DNA of 12,260 nt from an uncultured Flavobacteriales bacterium (GTDB taxonomy: Bacteria; Bacteroidota; Bacteroidia; Flavobacteriales; BACL11): assembly GCA_913047525.1 (NCBI GenBank), contig CAJWUS010000030.1:1-12260 (forward strand), in the 5' to 3' direction. A program made the translations under genes and the position numbers. Positions within the stretch are counted from its first letter, which is position 1. Each line of letters starts with the position of its first letter. Positions 1 through 6,213 of this stretch are shown piece by piece. Under the pieces are notes generated by a model. It saw only the letters and a list, made by a program, of their open reading frames with translations, ran no database searches and was not told the origin of the DNA.

Positions 1-1
1 A

Positions 2-33
2 TTATTTGTCTATTTTATTTGTCCTATTATTTG
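2..33. repeat. Three phased short direct repeats next to integrase stop
   Basis: TTATTTGTC occurs at 2-10 and again at 15-23, and a third shorter copy, TTATTTG, lies at 27-33 where it overlaps the integrase stop codon. The spacings are 13 and 12 bp. The array touches the window edge, so more copies may lie to the left. The sequence is AT-rich, so chance is possible. No function can be assigned. Confidence 0.35.
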
Positions 34-1214
34 AATAGTTTTTTGCTTAATTTTTCCATATCTAATTCTACTTTTTTGTCTAATACTCTAGCATATATTT
101 GTGTTGTTATTATCTTGCTGTGACCCATCATTTTTGATACACTTTCTATCGGAACATCATTAGATAATGTAATGGTGGTTCCGAAAGTATGTCTTGCCAT
201 ATGAAAGGTAATGGGTTTATTTATTGCGACTTTCTTTGCAATTTTCTTTAACCCTGTATTAACAGTCTGGTTACATATAGGCCTAAAAACTCTTTCCTTA
301 CTATACATTGTTTTAATGTACTTCTTTGCTGGCTCTAAAATTGGAATGTTGGATATGTTGCCAGTTTTTTCTCTATTTGTTTTAACCCAAAGTATTCCAT
401 TTTCTTCTTCTACTATTTGTTCTGGCTTTAAAAGATGAATATCTATATAGCACAGCCCTGTAAAGCAAGAAAAGACAAACATATTCTGTACACATTGAAG
501 TGTCTTGTTATCTAACTTAATATCCATTATTCGTTTAAGTTCCGTTGTACTTAAGTATCCTCTTTGAATTTTTTGGAATTTGAATTTATAAATAGAAAAT
601 GGACTCTTTTCTATATACCCTCTTTGTAATCCCATATTAAGTACTTTCTGAAGTCGTTGCAACACTTTCATAGCTCCATTCTGATGACACATAGTTTCTT
701 CTAAAAGATAGGCCTCAAAGCGATAAATAAATGGAGTATCAACACTTTTTAAAGCTATATCTAAATGGTATTCTTTTATTAAGAAAGCTCTTACATGATT
801 TATTAAGGTTTTATAATTCTTTAGTGTTCCTTTTGAATAGCATATACCTATTTGTCTTTGCATAGAGTTATTATGATCTTCAATCATTGCAATAAGCGTT
901 TTCTTATCCCCATTATTAATAAAAGATTCTTTTACTTGTTTAGCAGTAAAGTCATCTCCTTTGTCTAAAAGATGGGAATGATGAAAGTAAATATGAGATT
1001 TGATTTGCTCTATTTTATTATTAATAGCACTATCTAATTCAGAAGTTTCATTTACCGATTGCTTTTGTTTATTCCACTTTTTGAGCTTTGTTTTTAAGCC
1101 TGTAGAAAAGGAGGCACGTTCCTTTTTAAAAGAAATTCTACAGTAAATAGGACATGCTCCATTTACATCTTTTCTTCTTTTCAATATGTAGAAATAAATC
1201 GTTACTCTATACAT
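27..1214 (-). CDS. Tyrosine recombinase / integrase of the Bacteroidota mobile-element type
   Basis: Site-specific recombinase of 395 aa that would cut and rejoin DNA at attachment sites through a covalent phosphotyrosine bond. Residues 1-90 look like the arm-DNA-binding domain of Bacteroidota integrases, about 108-205 is the SAM-like core-binding domain, and about 215-390 is the catalytic domain. Catalytic residues visible are K283 (REKTG), H338 and R341 in HMARHTFG, H365 in MMGHS, and the nucleophile Y374 in TQIYARV. The first catalytic arginine, expected in the TGLR motif, is Cys255 (TGLCYIDI). Bacteroidota integrases such as IntDOT also lack this Arg. The gene looks intact and is of normal length. 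Its 5' end faces the 3' end of tRNA-Pro 264 bp away, which fits an element inserted in that tRNA with its body to the left. A possible -7 box (TACTTTTG) lies at 1307-1314, but no -33 box is evident. Confidence 0.93.
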   Translation of the reverse strand: MYRVTIYFYILKRRKDVNGACPIYCRISFKKERASFSTGLKTKLKKWNKQKQSVNETSELDSAINNKIEQIKSHIYFHHSHLLDKGDDFTAKQVKESFINNGDKKTLIAMIEDHNNSMQRQIGICYSKGTLKNYKTLINHVRAFLIKEYHLDIALKSVDTPFIYRFEAYLLEETMCHQNGAMKVLQRLQKVLNMGLQRGYIEKSPFSIYKFKFQKIQRGYLSTTELKRIMDIKLDNKTLQCVQNMFVFSCFTGLCYIDIHLLKPEQIVEEENGILWVKTNREKTGNISNIPILEPAKKYIKTMYSKERVFRPICNQTVNTGLKKIAKKVAINKPITFHMARHTFGTTITLSNDVPIESVSKMMGHSKIITTQIYARVLDKKVELDMEKLSKKLFK

Positions 1215-1307
1215 TTTCTTATCTAGTAAGTTTACACTGTGGTTTACAAATTCAGCATTTTACTTTACTAGAACAAAGGTCGAACAATATCTAACTAATT
1301 GGTAATC

Positions 1308-1367
1308 AAAAGTATATCGTGTTTATATTTTGTTTTTATATTTGAGATATATAACTGATATACTTTT
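1308..1367. repeat. 11-bp perfect inverted repeat upstream of integrase
   Basis: AAAAGTATATC at 1308-1318 is matched by its exact reverse complement GATATACTTTT at 1357-1367, with 38 bp between them. The left arm overlaps a possible minus-strand -7 box (TACTTTTG, 1307-1314) of the integrase gene. The arms could be binding sites for the integrase arm domain, an excisionase or a repressor. This is inferred from position; the local AT-richness raises the chance of coincidence. Confidence 0.45.
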
Positions 1368-1378
1368 ACATGTCAGAA

Positions 1379-1404
1379 GCGTATAAATCCAAAGATTTAT
1401 AAGC
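1379..1404. repeat. Short hairpin (11-bp stem with one mismatch) between integrase and tRNA
   Basis: GCGTATAAATC at 1379-1389, a CAAA loop, then GATTTATAAGC at 1394-1404. The inner 8 bp are perfect, then comes one mismatch (1381/1402), then two more pairs. No T-tract follows on either strand, so it does not look like a terminator. It could be an operator or recombination-protein site. Its role is unknown. Confidence 0.4.
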
Positions 1405-1421
1405 ATAAATAATTGATTGTC

Positions 1422-1455
1422 AGTAAAATAAAAAGAACTGAGTTATCAGTTCTTT
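1422..1455 (-). terminator. Rho-independent terminator downstream of tRNA-Pro
   Basis: A perfect 10-bp stem (AAAGAACTGA at 1432-1441, TCAGTTCTTT at 1446-1455) encloses the 4-nt loop GTTA. On the minus strand it is followed by TTTTTATTTT-like sequence. It starts 24 nt past the tRNA 3' end and would end the tRNA transcript before the integrase gene. Confidence 0.75.
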
Positions 1456-1478
1456 AAAATTTAGAGCTTACTTTTGGG

Positions 1479-1500
1479 TCGGGATGAGAGGATTCGAACC
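1479..1500 (-). other. Candidate attachment-site core in tRNA 3' end
   Basis: This is the 3' part of tRNA-Pro (T arm, acceptor strand and discriminator base), the segment most often used as the core of integration sites in tRNA genes. It faces the integrase gene. No second copy was noticed inside the window, as expected if the element extends beyond the left edge. The placement is inferred; the exact core cannot be set without the other junction. Confidence 0.35.
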
Positions 1501-1553
1501 TCCGATCTCTGGTCCCCCAGACCAGCACTTTAACCGGACTAAGCTACATCCCG
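1479..1553 (-). tRNA. tRNA-Pro (anticodon GGG)
   Basis: A 75-nt cloverleaf folds on the minus strand. The acceptor stem is CGGGATG/CATCCCG, the D stem GCTT/AAGT, and the anticodon stem CTGGT/ACCAG with loop CTGGGGG, giving anticodon GGG (Pro, codons CCC/CCU). The T arm is GGAGG-TTCGAAT-CCTCT and the discriminator base is A. The 3' CCA is not encoded (the genome continues CCC). The overall sequence closely resembles bacterial tRNA-Pro. A terminator hairpin follows at 1432-1455. A possible -7 box on the minus strand is the right half of the palindrome at 1596-1611. Confidence 0.97.
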
Positions 1554-1573
1554 AAAAAATCTCTATTTAATTA

Positions 1574-1611
1574 TTGGCTAATAAAAAACAAAAATTAGTT
1601 TTGCAAAACTA
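1574..1611 (+). promoter_or_regulatory. Bacteroidota promoter of receptor operon, with palindromic -7 region
   Basis: A -33-type TTG (1574-1576) lies 19 bp before a perfect TAnnTTTG box (TAGTTTTG, 1596-1603), which places the start of transcription about 1608-1611, a short distance before the TTG start codon at 1629. The box is half of a perfect 16-bp palindrome, TAGTTTTGCAAAACTA (1596-1611). The other strand therefore carries an identical -7 box (1604-1611) pointing toward tRNA-Pro. On that strand the nearest TTTTG is 23 bp away, longer than usual. Divergent transcription from one site is inferred. Confidence 0.6.
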
Positions 1612-1628
1612 TTTTAATTTTTAAACAC

Positions 1629-3980
1629 TTGAAGCAAAATCTAATCTTATTAAGCTTATTTTTTCTCTGTTTCAAACTATCTTTTAGTCAAGAAAGATTT
1701 ACAATTAGTGGCTATGTACAAGAAGAAAATTCTGGAGAAAATCTAATTGGAGTTTCAATTTATGACAAAGCTTCTCAAAAAGGAACTACATCCAATCAGT
1801 ATGGATTTTATTCTATCACTCTTGAAAAAGGAACTTACGAAATCATTTACTCATTTATTGGCTTAAATACAATCACTAAAAAAATAAACCTAAATGAAAA
1901 TATAAGACTCAATATTTCTTTATCAGAAAAAAGTATTCTTTCAGAAGAAGTAATTATCACCTCTGAAAGACAAGATAAAAATATTGAAAGTTCGGATATG
2001 AGCCAAGCTAAACTTAAAGTTGAAAACATTAAACAATTACCTGTCATCCTTGGGGAGGTTGATGTTATAAAATCAGCACAACTCTTACCTGGGATCCAGT
2101 CTGGTGGGGAAGGTAATTCAGGACTTTACGTAAGAGGGGGAGGCCCAGATCAGAACTTAATATTACTTGATGAAGCAGTAGTATACAATGCTGCACATCT
2201 TTTTGGATTCTTTTCAGTATTTAATGCTGATGCTATTAAAGATATTAATATCATTAAAGGGGGTATGCCAGCTGAATATGGAGGAAGACTATCCTCTGTT
2301 TTGGATATTAGTATGAAAGATGGCAATAATAAAGAATATGAGGTAGATGGTGGAATTGGCTTACTTTCTTCACGCTTAACCCTACAAGGTCCTGTGCAAA
2401 AAAATAGAAGCTCCTTTATTGTTTCTGGAAGAAGAACTTATATAGATGTTTTGTCTAAACCATTTATGCAAAAGGATAATGCTTTTAATGGATCAGGATA
2501 TTATTTTTATGATTTAACCACAAAAATTAATTATAGAATATCTGATAAGAATCGTTTATTCTTAAGTGGGTATTTTGGAAGAGATGTCTTTAAATTTATT
2601 AATTCTGATAATGACATAGGAATAAAGATTCCTTGGGGGAATGCTACAACATCTCTAAGATGGAATCATTTATTCAATGATAAATTATTCATGAACACAT
2701 CTCTTATCTTCTCAGATTATCGATTTGAATTTAATCTAGAACAGAGTCAATTTGAGTTTAAAATATTCACCGGTATAAATGACTGGAACACAAAAGTAGA
2801 CTTCTTATATCAACCCAATCAAAGGCATACTATAAAATTTGGTACAAATTATACCTATCATGAGTTTATGCCTGGAAATGCAACTGGAAAGTCAGGAGAA
2901 GTAATCTTTGAACCTGATGAAGTCTACAAAGAATACTCAAATGAAGGAGCTATCTATTTATCTGACGATATAGAGCTTACGGATGCTTTTAAAATACATG
3001 CTGGATTACGTTATTCTTCATTCCAACATAGTGGATATATAAGCTTTAGAGATTATCTAAAGAATGAAATAGAGGCAAATAATGATAATTATAGGCATTT
3101 AGAACCTAGATTATCATTTAGATATAAATTAAATAGTACAAGTTCATTAAAAGGAGCATATACTCAGAACTATCAATATGTTCATTTAGCTTTATTATCA
3201 GGAAGTAGCCTTCCAAGTGATCTCTGGGTGCCAAGCTCTTCAGAAATTAAACCAAAATTTTCAACCCAATATGGAATTGGATATTTTAAGAACTTGAAAG
3301 ATAATATGTACGAAACTTCTATTGAGGCTTATTATAAAGAAATGACAAATCTTATTGAATACAAAGAAGGGGTATTGCCAGAGGATAATACTAACTCAAA
3401 TAGTGATGGTGCTTTTACCTTTGGTAATGGTGATTCATATGGATTAGAACTACTCATAAAAAAAACTAAAGGTAAAACAACTGGATGGATTGGCTATACT
3501 TTATCAAAAACAACAAGATATTTTGATGAAGTAAATGAGGGTATTGCATTTCCTGCAAAATACGACAGAAGACATGATTTATCTATTACTGCTAAGCATA
3601 AATTATCTGAAAAATGGACATTGAGTAGTGTTTTTGTTTATGCAACAGGTAATGCTATTACACTTCCAACTGAAAGATATATGGTTGGAGGAAATATCTA
3701 TACTGAATACACCTCTAGAAATGGATTTAGAATGAAACCATATCACAGATTAGATATAGGTGCTACCTACACTCCTAAAAAGAAAAAAAGATTCCAATCT
3801 TCATGGAGCTTTTCTATATATAATGTTTATAGTAGAAAGAATCCTTACTTTATATATTTCGCTTTAGAATCAGCAGAAGGGCAAGAAGGAAGTATACAGA
3901 ATGGAGATCTAACACCAAAAGCATATCAAGTATCAATATTCCCAATTTTACCATCAGTTACTTGGAATTTTAATTTTTAA
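1629..3980 (+). CDS. TonB-dependent outer-membrane receptor with carboxypeptidase-like regulatory domain
   Basis: A 783-aa outer-membrane receptor that would import an unknown ligand using energy from TonB/ExbBD. The signal peptide is residues 1-20, with likely cleavage before Gln21 (LSFS-QE). A carboxypeptidase-regulatory-like beta-sandwich follows (about 23-105, with the GVSIYDKASQKGTTSNQYG segment), then a plug domain (about 125-230, including LPGIQSGGEG, GLYVRGGGPDQN and PAEYGGRLSSVLD), then a beta-barrel to the terminal Phe (TWNFNF). It is shorter than SusC-type receptors (about 1000 aa), and its partner is a DUF4249 lipoprotein rather than SusD. The start codon is TTG: no in-frame ATG precedes it, the next in-frame Met is residue 124, and TTG gives a complete signal peptide. 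The next gene starts 2 bp after the stop. The ligand cannot be read from the sequence; small substrates such as metal chelates or peptides are possible. Confidence 0.92.
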   Translation: MKQNLILLSLFFLCFKLSFSQERFTISGYVQEENSGENLIGVSIYDKASQKGTTSNQYGFYSITLEKGTYEIIYSFIGLNTITKKINLNENIRLNISLSEKSILSEEVIITSERQDKNIESSDMSQAKLKVENIKQLPVILGEVDVIKSAQLLPGIQSGGEGNSGLYVRGGGPDQNLILLDEAVVYNAAHLFGFFSVFNADAIKDINIIKGGMPAEYGGRLSSVLDISMKDGNNKEYEVDGGIGLLSSRLTLQGPVQKNRSSFIVSGRRTYIDVLSKPFMQKDNAFNGSGYYFYDLTTKINYRISDKNRLFLSGYFGRDVFKFINSDNDIGIKIPWGNATTSLRWNHLFNDKLFMNTSLIFSDYRFEFNLEQSQFEFKIFTGINDWNTKVDFLYQPNQRHTIKFGTNYTYHEFMPGNATGKSGEVIFEPDEVYKEYSNEGAIYLSDDIELTDAFKIHAGLRYSSFQHSGYISFRDYLKNEIEANNDNYRHLEPRLSFRYKLNSTSSLKGAYTQNYQYVHLALLSGSSLPSDLWVPSSSEIKPKFSTQYGIGYFKNLKDNMYETSIEAYYKEMTNLIEYKEGVLPEDNTNSNSDGAFTFGNGDSYGLELLIKKTKGKTTGWIGYTLSKTTRYFDEVNEGIAFPAKYDRRHDLSITAKHKLSEKWTLSSVFVYATGNAITLPTERYMVGGNIYTEYTSRNGFRMKPYHRLDIGATYTPKKKKRFQSSWSFSIYNVYSRKNPYFIYFALESAEGQEGSIQNGDLTPKAYQVSIFPILPSVTWNFNF

Positions 3981-3982
3981 TT

Positions 3983-5002
3983 ATGAAAAACTATTTATTT
4001 CTTATTATTTTTATATTTTTCTCATGTCAAGAAGAGATAACGCTTGATTTACCACAAGCAGAAAATAAGCTTGTAGTAGAAGGAGCTATTGAGCCTGGCT
4101 TTCCTCCTTATGTTATTTTAACAAGAAATCAAGGGTATTTTGAATCTATCGATAACACTACATATAATGATTTATTTGTGAATGATATAGATTCAGTTAA
4201 AGTATGGTACTATAATGACAATGGAGAGAGAAAAATTAGAATACTAGAGCAAATCCCAGGATTAGATTCGCTACCTCCTATTTATACAGATCTGAGTTAT
4301 TTTAGTATTGCCAACAATTATGAATTCAGTCAAGAAGGAGAGACCTATTATTTAGAAATTAAATGGAATGATAAGATTGTTACTGCTGAAACTACCATAC
4401 CTGAACCAACTCCTTTAGATTGTCTTTGGGTTGAAAAAAGTGAAACAGCTGAGAAAGATTTTAAATATGATATACGAGCAGTATATTCTGATCCTGTAGG
4501 TGCCATAAATAATATATTAATTAGAAGTAAACGTTTAGAACATTGGAAAAGAGATTCTATTGATGGTCAGATTAAAAATGAAAATGATCCTCAACTAATT
4601 TTGCTTGATGCTGCCCCGAATGTACTTGCAAATGGAGAATCATTTAAGACTTATTTTCCAAGGCCTAGAGAAGAAGGAGGATTCCCCTCTGGATCATATA
4701 ATACTGATCATTATAAAATATTTGATAATAACGGTACTGAAGATACTATCTTTCTATCACATGATATTGTTTTAATTAAATTTTGTCAAATAGATGTGCT
4801 CTCTGTAAAATTCTGGAGAGGTGTGGTCCGTCAATCTACATCAAATAATAATCCATTTACTGAGCCAATGAATCTTGTAAGTAATATAATCAATGGTTTG
4901 GGAGTTTGGACTGGATATGGGGCAGTGTATTATAAGATTCCTATTATAAAGGATACTATTATTAAAAAAGAATATGTACCGGAAATCATAGATATATTTT
5001 AA
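3983..5002 (+). CDS. DUF4249 family lipoprotein, receptor partner
   Basis: A 339-aa lipoprotein. The signal peptide MKNYLFLIIFIFFSC ends in a lipobox with lipidated Cys15, followed by Gln-Glu-Glu. Acidic residues just after the Cys resemble the lipoprotein export signal that sends Bacteroidota lipoproteins to the cell surface. The start of the mature part (EEITLDLPQAENKLVVEGAI) and the later VTAETTIPEPTPLD segment match the DUF4249 pattern. Genes of this family are commonly found directly after a TonB-dependent receptor, as here with a 2-bp gap, which suggests a surface partner of the receptor by analogy with SusD. No enzymatic motif was seen. The molecular role of DUF4249 is not established. 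trxB follows after 19 bp. A weak -7-like TATATTTT (4993-5000) at the gene end might give trxB extra transcription. Confidence 0.85.
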   Translation: MKNYLFLIIFIFFSCQEEITLDLPQAENKLVVEGAIEPGFPPYVILTRNQGYFESIDNTTYNDLFVNDIDSVKVWYYNDNGERKIRILEQIPGLDSLPPIYTDLSYFSIANNYEFSQEGETYYLEIKWNDKIVTAETTIPEPTPLDCLWVEKSETAEKDFKYDIRAVYSDPVGAINNILIRSKRLEHWKRDSIDGQIKNENDPQLILLDAAPNVLANGESFKTYFPRPREEGGFPSGSYNTDHYKIFDNNGTEDTIFLSHDIVLIKFCQIDVLSVKFWRGVVRQSTSNNNPFTEPMNLVSNIINGLGVWTGYGAVYYKIPIIKDTIIKKEYVPEIIDIF

Positions 5003-5021
5003 TTTTACAAAAAATAATATA

Positions 5022-5960
5022 ATGAGTAATAATATAGAAAAAATTAAAACATTAATTATCGGATCAGGCCCTGCAGGTTATACTGCAGCAATCTATGCGG
5101 CAAGAGCTGATTTACATCCGGTTGTTATTCAAGGACTACAGCCGGGTGGGCAACTGACTACAACTACTGATGTAGATAATTATCCAGGATACAAAGATGG
5201 AATTACAGGCCCTGAGATGATGGAAGATTTTAAAGCCCAGGCTGAACGTTTTGGCACTGATACAAGATGGGGGATGGTTACTAAAGTTGATTTATCTGAA
5301 CGACCATTTAAAGTAGAGATTGATGAAAAAGTAAATGTCCTAGCTGAAACTATAATTATTGCAACAGGTGCTTCTGCTAAATGGTTAGGTATGGAGGATG
5401 AAAAACGATTAAGTGGTTATGGAGTCTCCGCTTGTGCAACTTGTGATGGTTTCTTTTACAAAGGACAAGATGTGGTGGTAGTTGGTGCTGGAGATACAGC
5501 AGCTGAGGAAGCAACATATCTAGCTAAACTTTGCAATAAAGTAACAATGCTTGTAAGAAAAGATGAAATGCGTGCATCAAAAGCTATGCAAAAAAGAGTT
5601 TTTAGCACTTCTAATCTAGATGTACTTTTCCATCATGAAACAAAAAGTATAAATGGAGAGAAGGGAGTAGAAAGTGTAACGGCATTCAATAATCAGACCG
5701 GTAAGGAAATTACTATTCCTATTGCTGGATTCTTTGTGGCAATTGGCCACATACCAAATACTGACTTGTTCAAGGGGCAATTAGAAATGGACAAAAATGG
5801 TTATCTTTTAATTGAAGAAGGAACTTCAAGAACTAAAATTCCTGGCGTATTTGCAGCTGGGGATGTAGCTGATCATGTTTATCGGCAGGCTGTTACTTCT
5901 GCAGGTACGGGCTGTATGGCAGCTTTGGATGCAGAACGCTTCCTAGCTGAGAGCAAGTAA
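5022..5960 (+). CDS. trxB: Thioredoxin reductase (NADPH)
   Basis: A cytoplasmic FAD flavoenzyme of 312 aa, normal length, that moves electrons from NADPH to thioredoxin. The FAD-binding motif GSGPAG is at 14-19, with GGQL following at 42-45. The redox-active pair is C138-A-T-C141, followed by DG. The NADPH-binding motif GAGDTA is at 155-160. The usual HRRxxxR signature for the NADPH 2'-phosphate reads VRKDEMR (178-184), keeping Arg179 and Arg184 with Lys180 in the middle. The C-terminal FAD motif is GVFAAGDVAD. It sits 19 bp after the DUF4249 gene and 13 bp before the CDGSH gene, so it is probably in the same transcript. It may be the main thioredoxin reductase of the cell; no thioredoxin gene is in the window. 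Confidence 0.97.
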   Translation: MSNNIEKIKTLIIGSGPAGYTAAIYAARADLHPVVIQGLQPGGQLTTTTDVDNYPGYKDGITGPEMMEDFKAQAERFGTDTRWGMVTKVDLSERPFKVEIDEKVNVLAETIIIATGASAKWLGMEDEKRLSGYGVSACATCDGFFYKGQDVVVVGAGDTAAEEATYLAKLCNKVTMLVRKDEMRASKAMQKRVFSTSNLDVLFHHETKSINGEKGVESVTAFNNQTGKEITIPIAGFFVAIGHIPNTDLFKGQLEMDKNGYLLIEEGTSRTKIPGVFAAGDVADHVYRQAVTSAGTGCMAALDAERFLAESK

Positions 5961-5973
5961 ATATATAAAACTG

Positions 5974-6213
5974 ATGAAAAATATACCAAAGATAGTACAA
6001 AAGAGACCCTATGTGATTGAGGAGAAAGCTGGTAAAAAGGCATTCTGTAGTTGTGGGTTAAGCAGTAAAGACCCTTATTGTGATGGATCGCATAAAGACA
6101 CCGGATTTTCTCCTGAGATTGTAGAATTAAAAGAAAATAAAAAAGTAGCCTGGTGTGGATGCAAACAATCAGTAAACGGAGCTTTTTGTGATGGAACCCA
6201 TAAAACACTTTAA
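5974..6213 (+). CDS. Small iron-sulfur protein with two CDGSH motifs
   Basis: A 79-aa protein consisting almost only of two zf-CDGSH iron-sulfur sites. The first is C25-x-C27 ... C36-DGS-H40, the second C61-x-C63 ... C72-DGT-H76. In this family each site binds one [2Fe-2S] cluster with three Cys and one His, giving a redox- and pH-sensitive cluster that can be passed on. The tandem arrangement resembles the monomeric CISD3/Miner2 type rather than the dimeric mitoNEET type. There is no signal peptide or membrane segment, so it is probably cytoplasmic. It starts 13 bp after trxB, which fits co-expression and suggests a redox link, although that is inference. Its stop codon overlaps the stop of the convergent gene in the palindrome TTAA (6210-6213). 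Confidence 0.92.
   Translation: MKNIPKIVQKRPYVIEEKAGKKAFCSCGLSSKDPYCDGSHKDTGFSPEIVELKENKKVAWCGCKQSVNGAFCDGTHKTL

Noticed and set aside
1479..1553. tRNA-Pro read as the UGG isoacceptor
   Set aside because: The anticodon loop is CTGGGGG between paired stems, so positions 34-36 are GGG.
1629..5002. Receptor and lipoprotein as a SusC/SusD polysaccharide-uptake pair
   Set aside because: The receptor is about 783 aa, shorter than SusC, and the lipoprotein resembles DUF4249 rather than SusD; no glycan-degrading genes are adjacent.
5879..6208. Minus-strand open frame opposite the trxB end and CDGSH gene
   Set aside because: It lies wholly opposite two well-recognised genes and has no recognisable domain.
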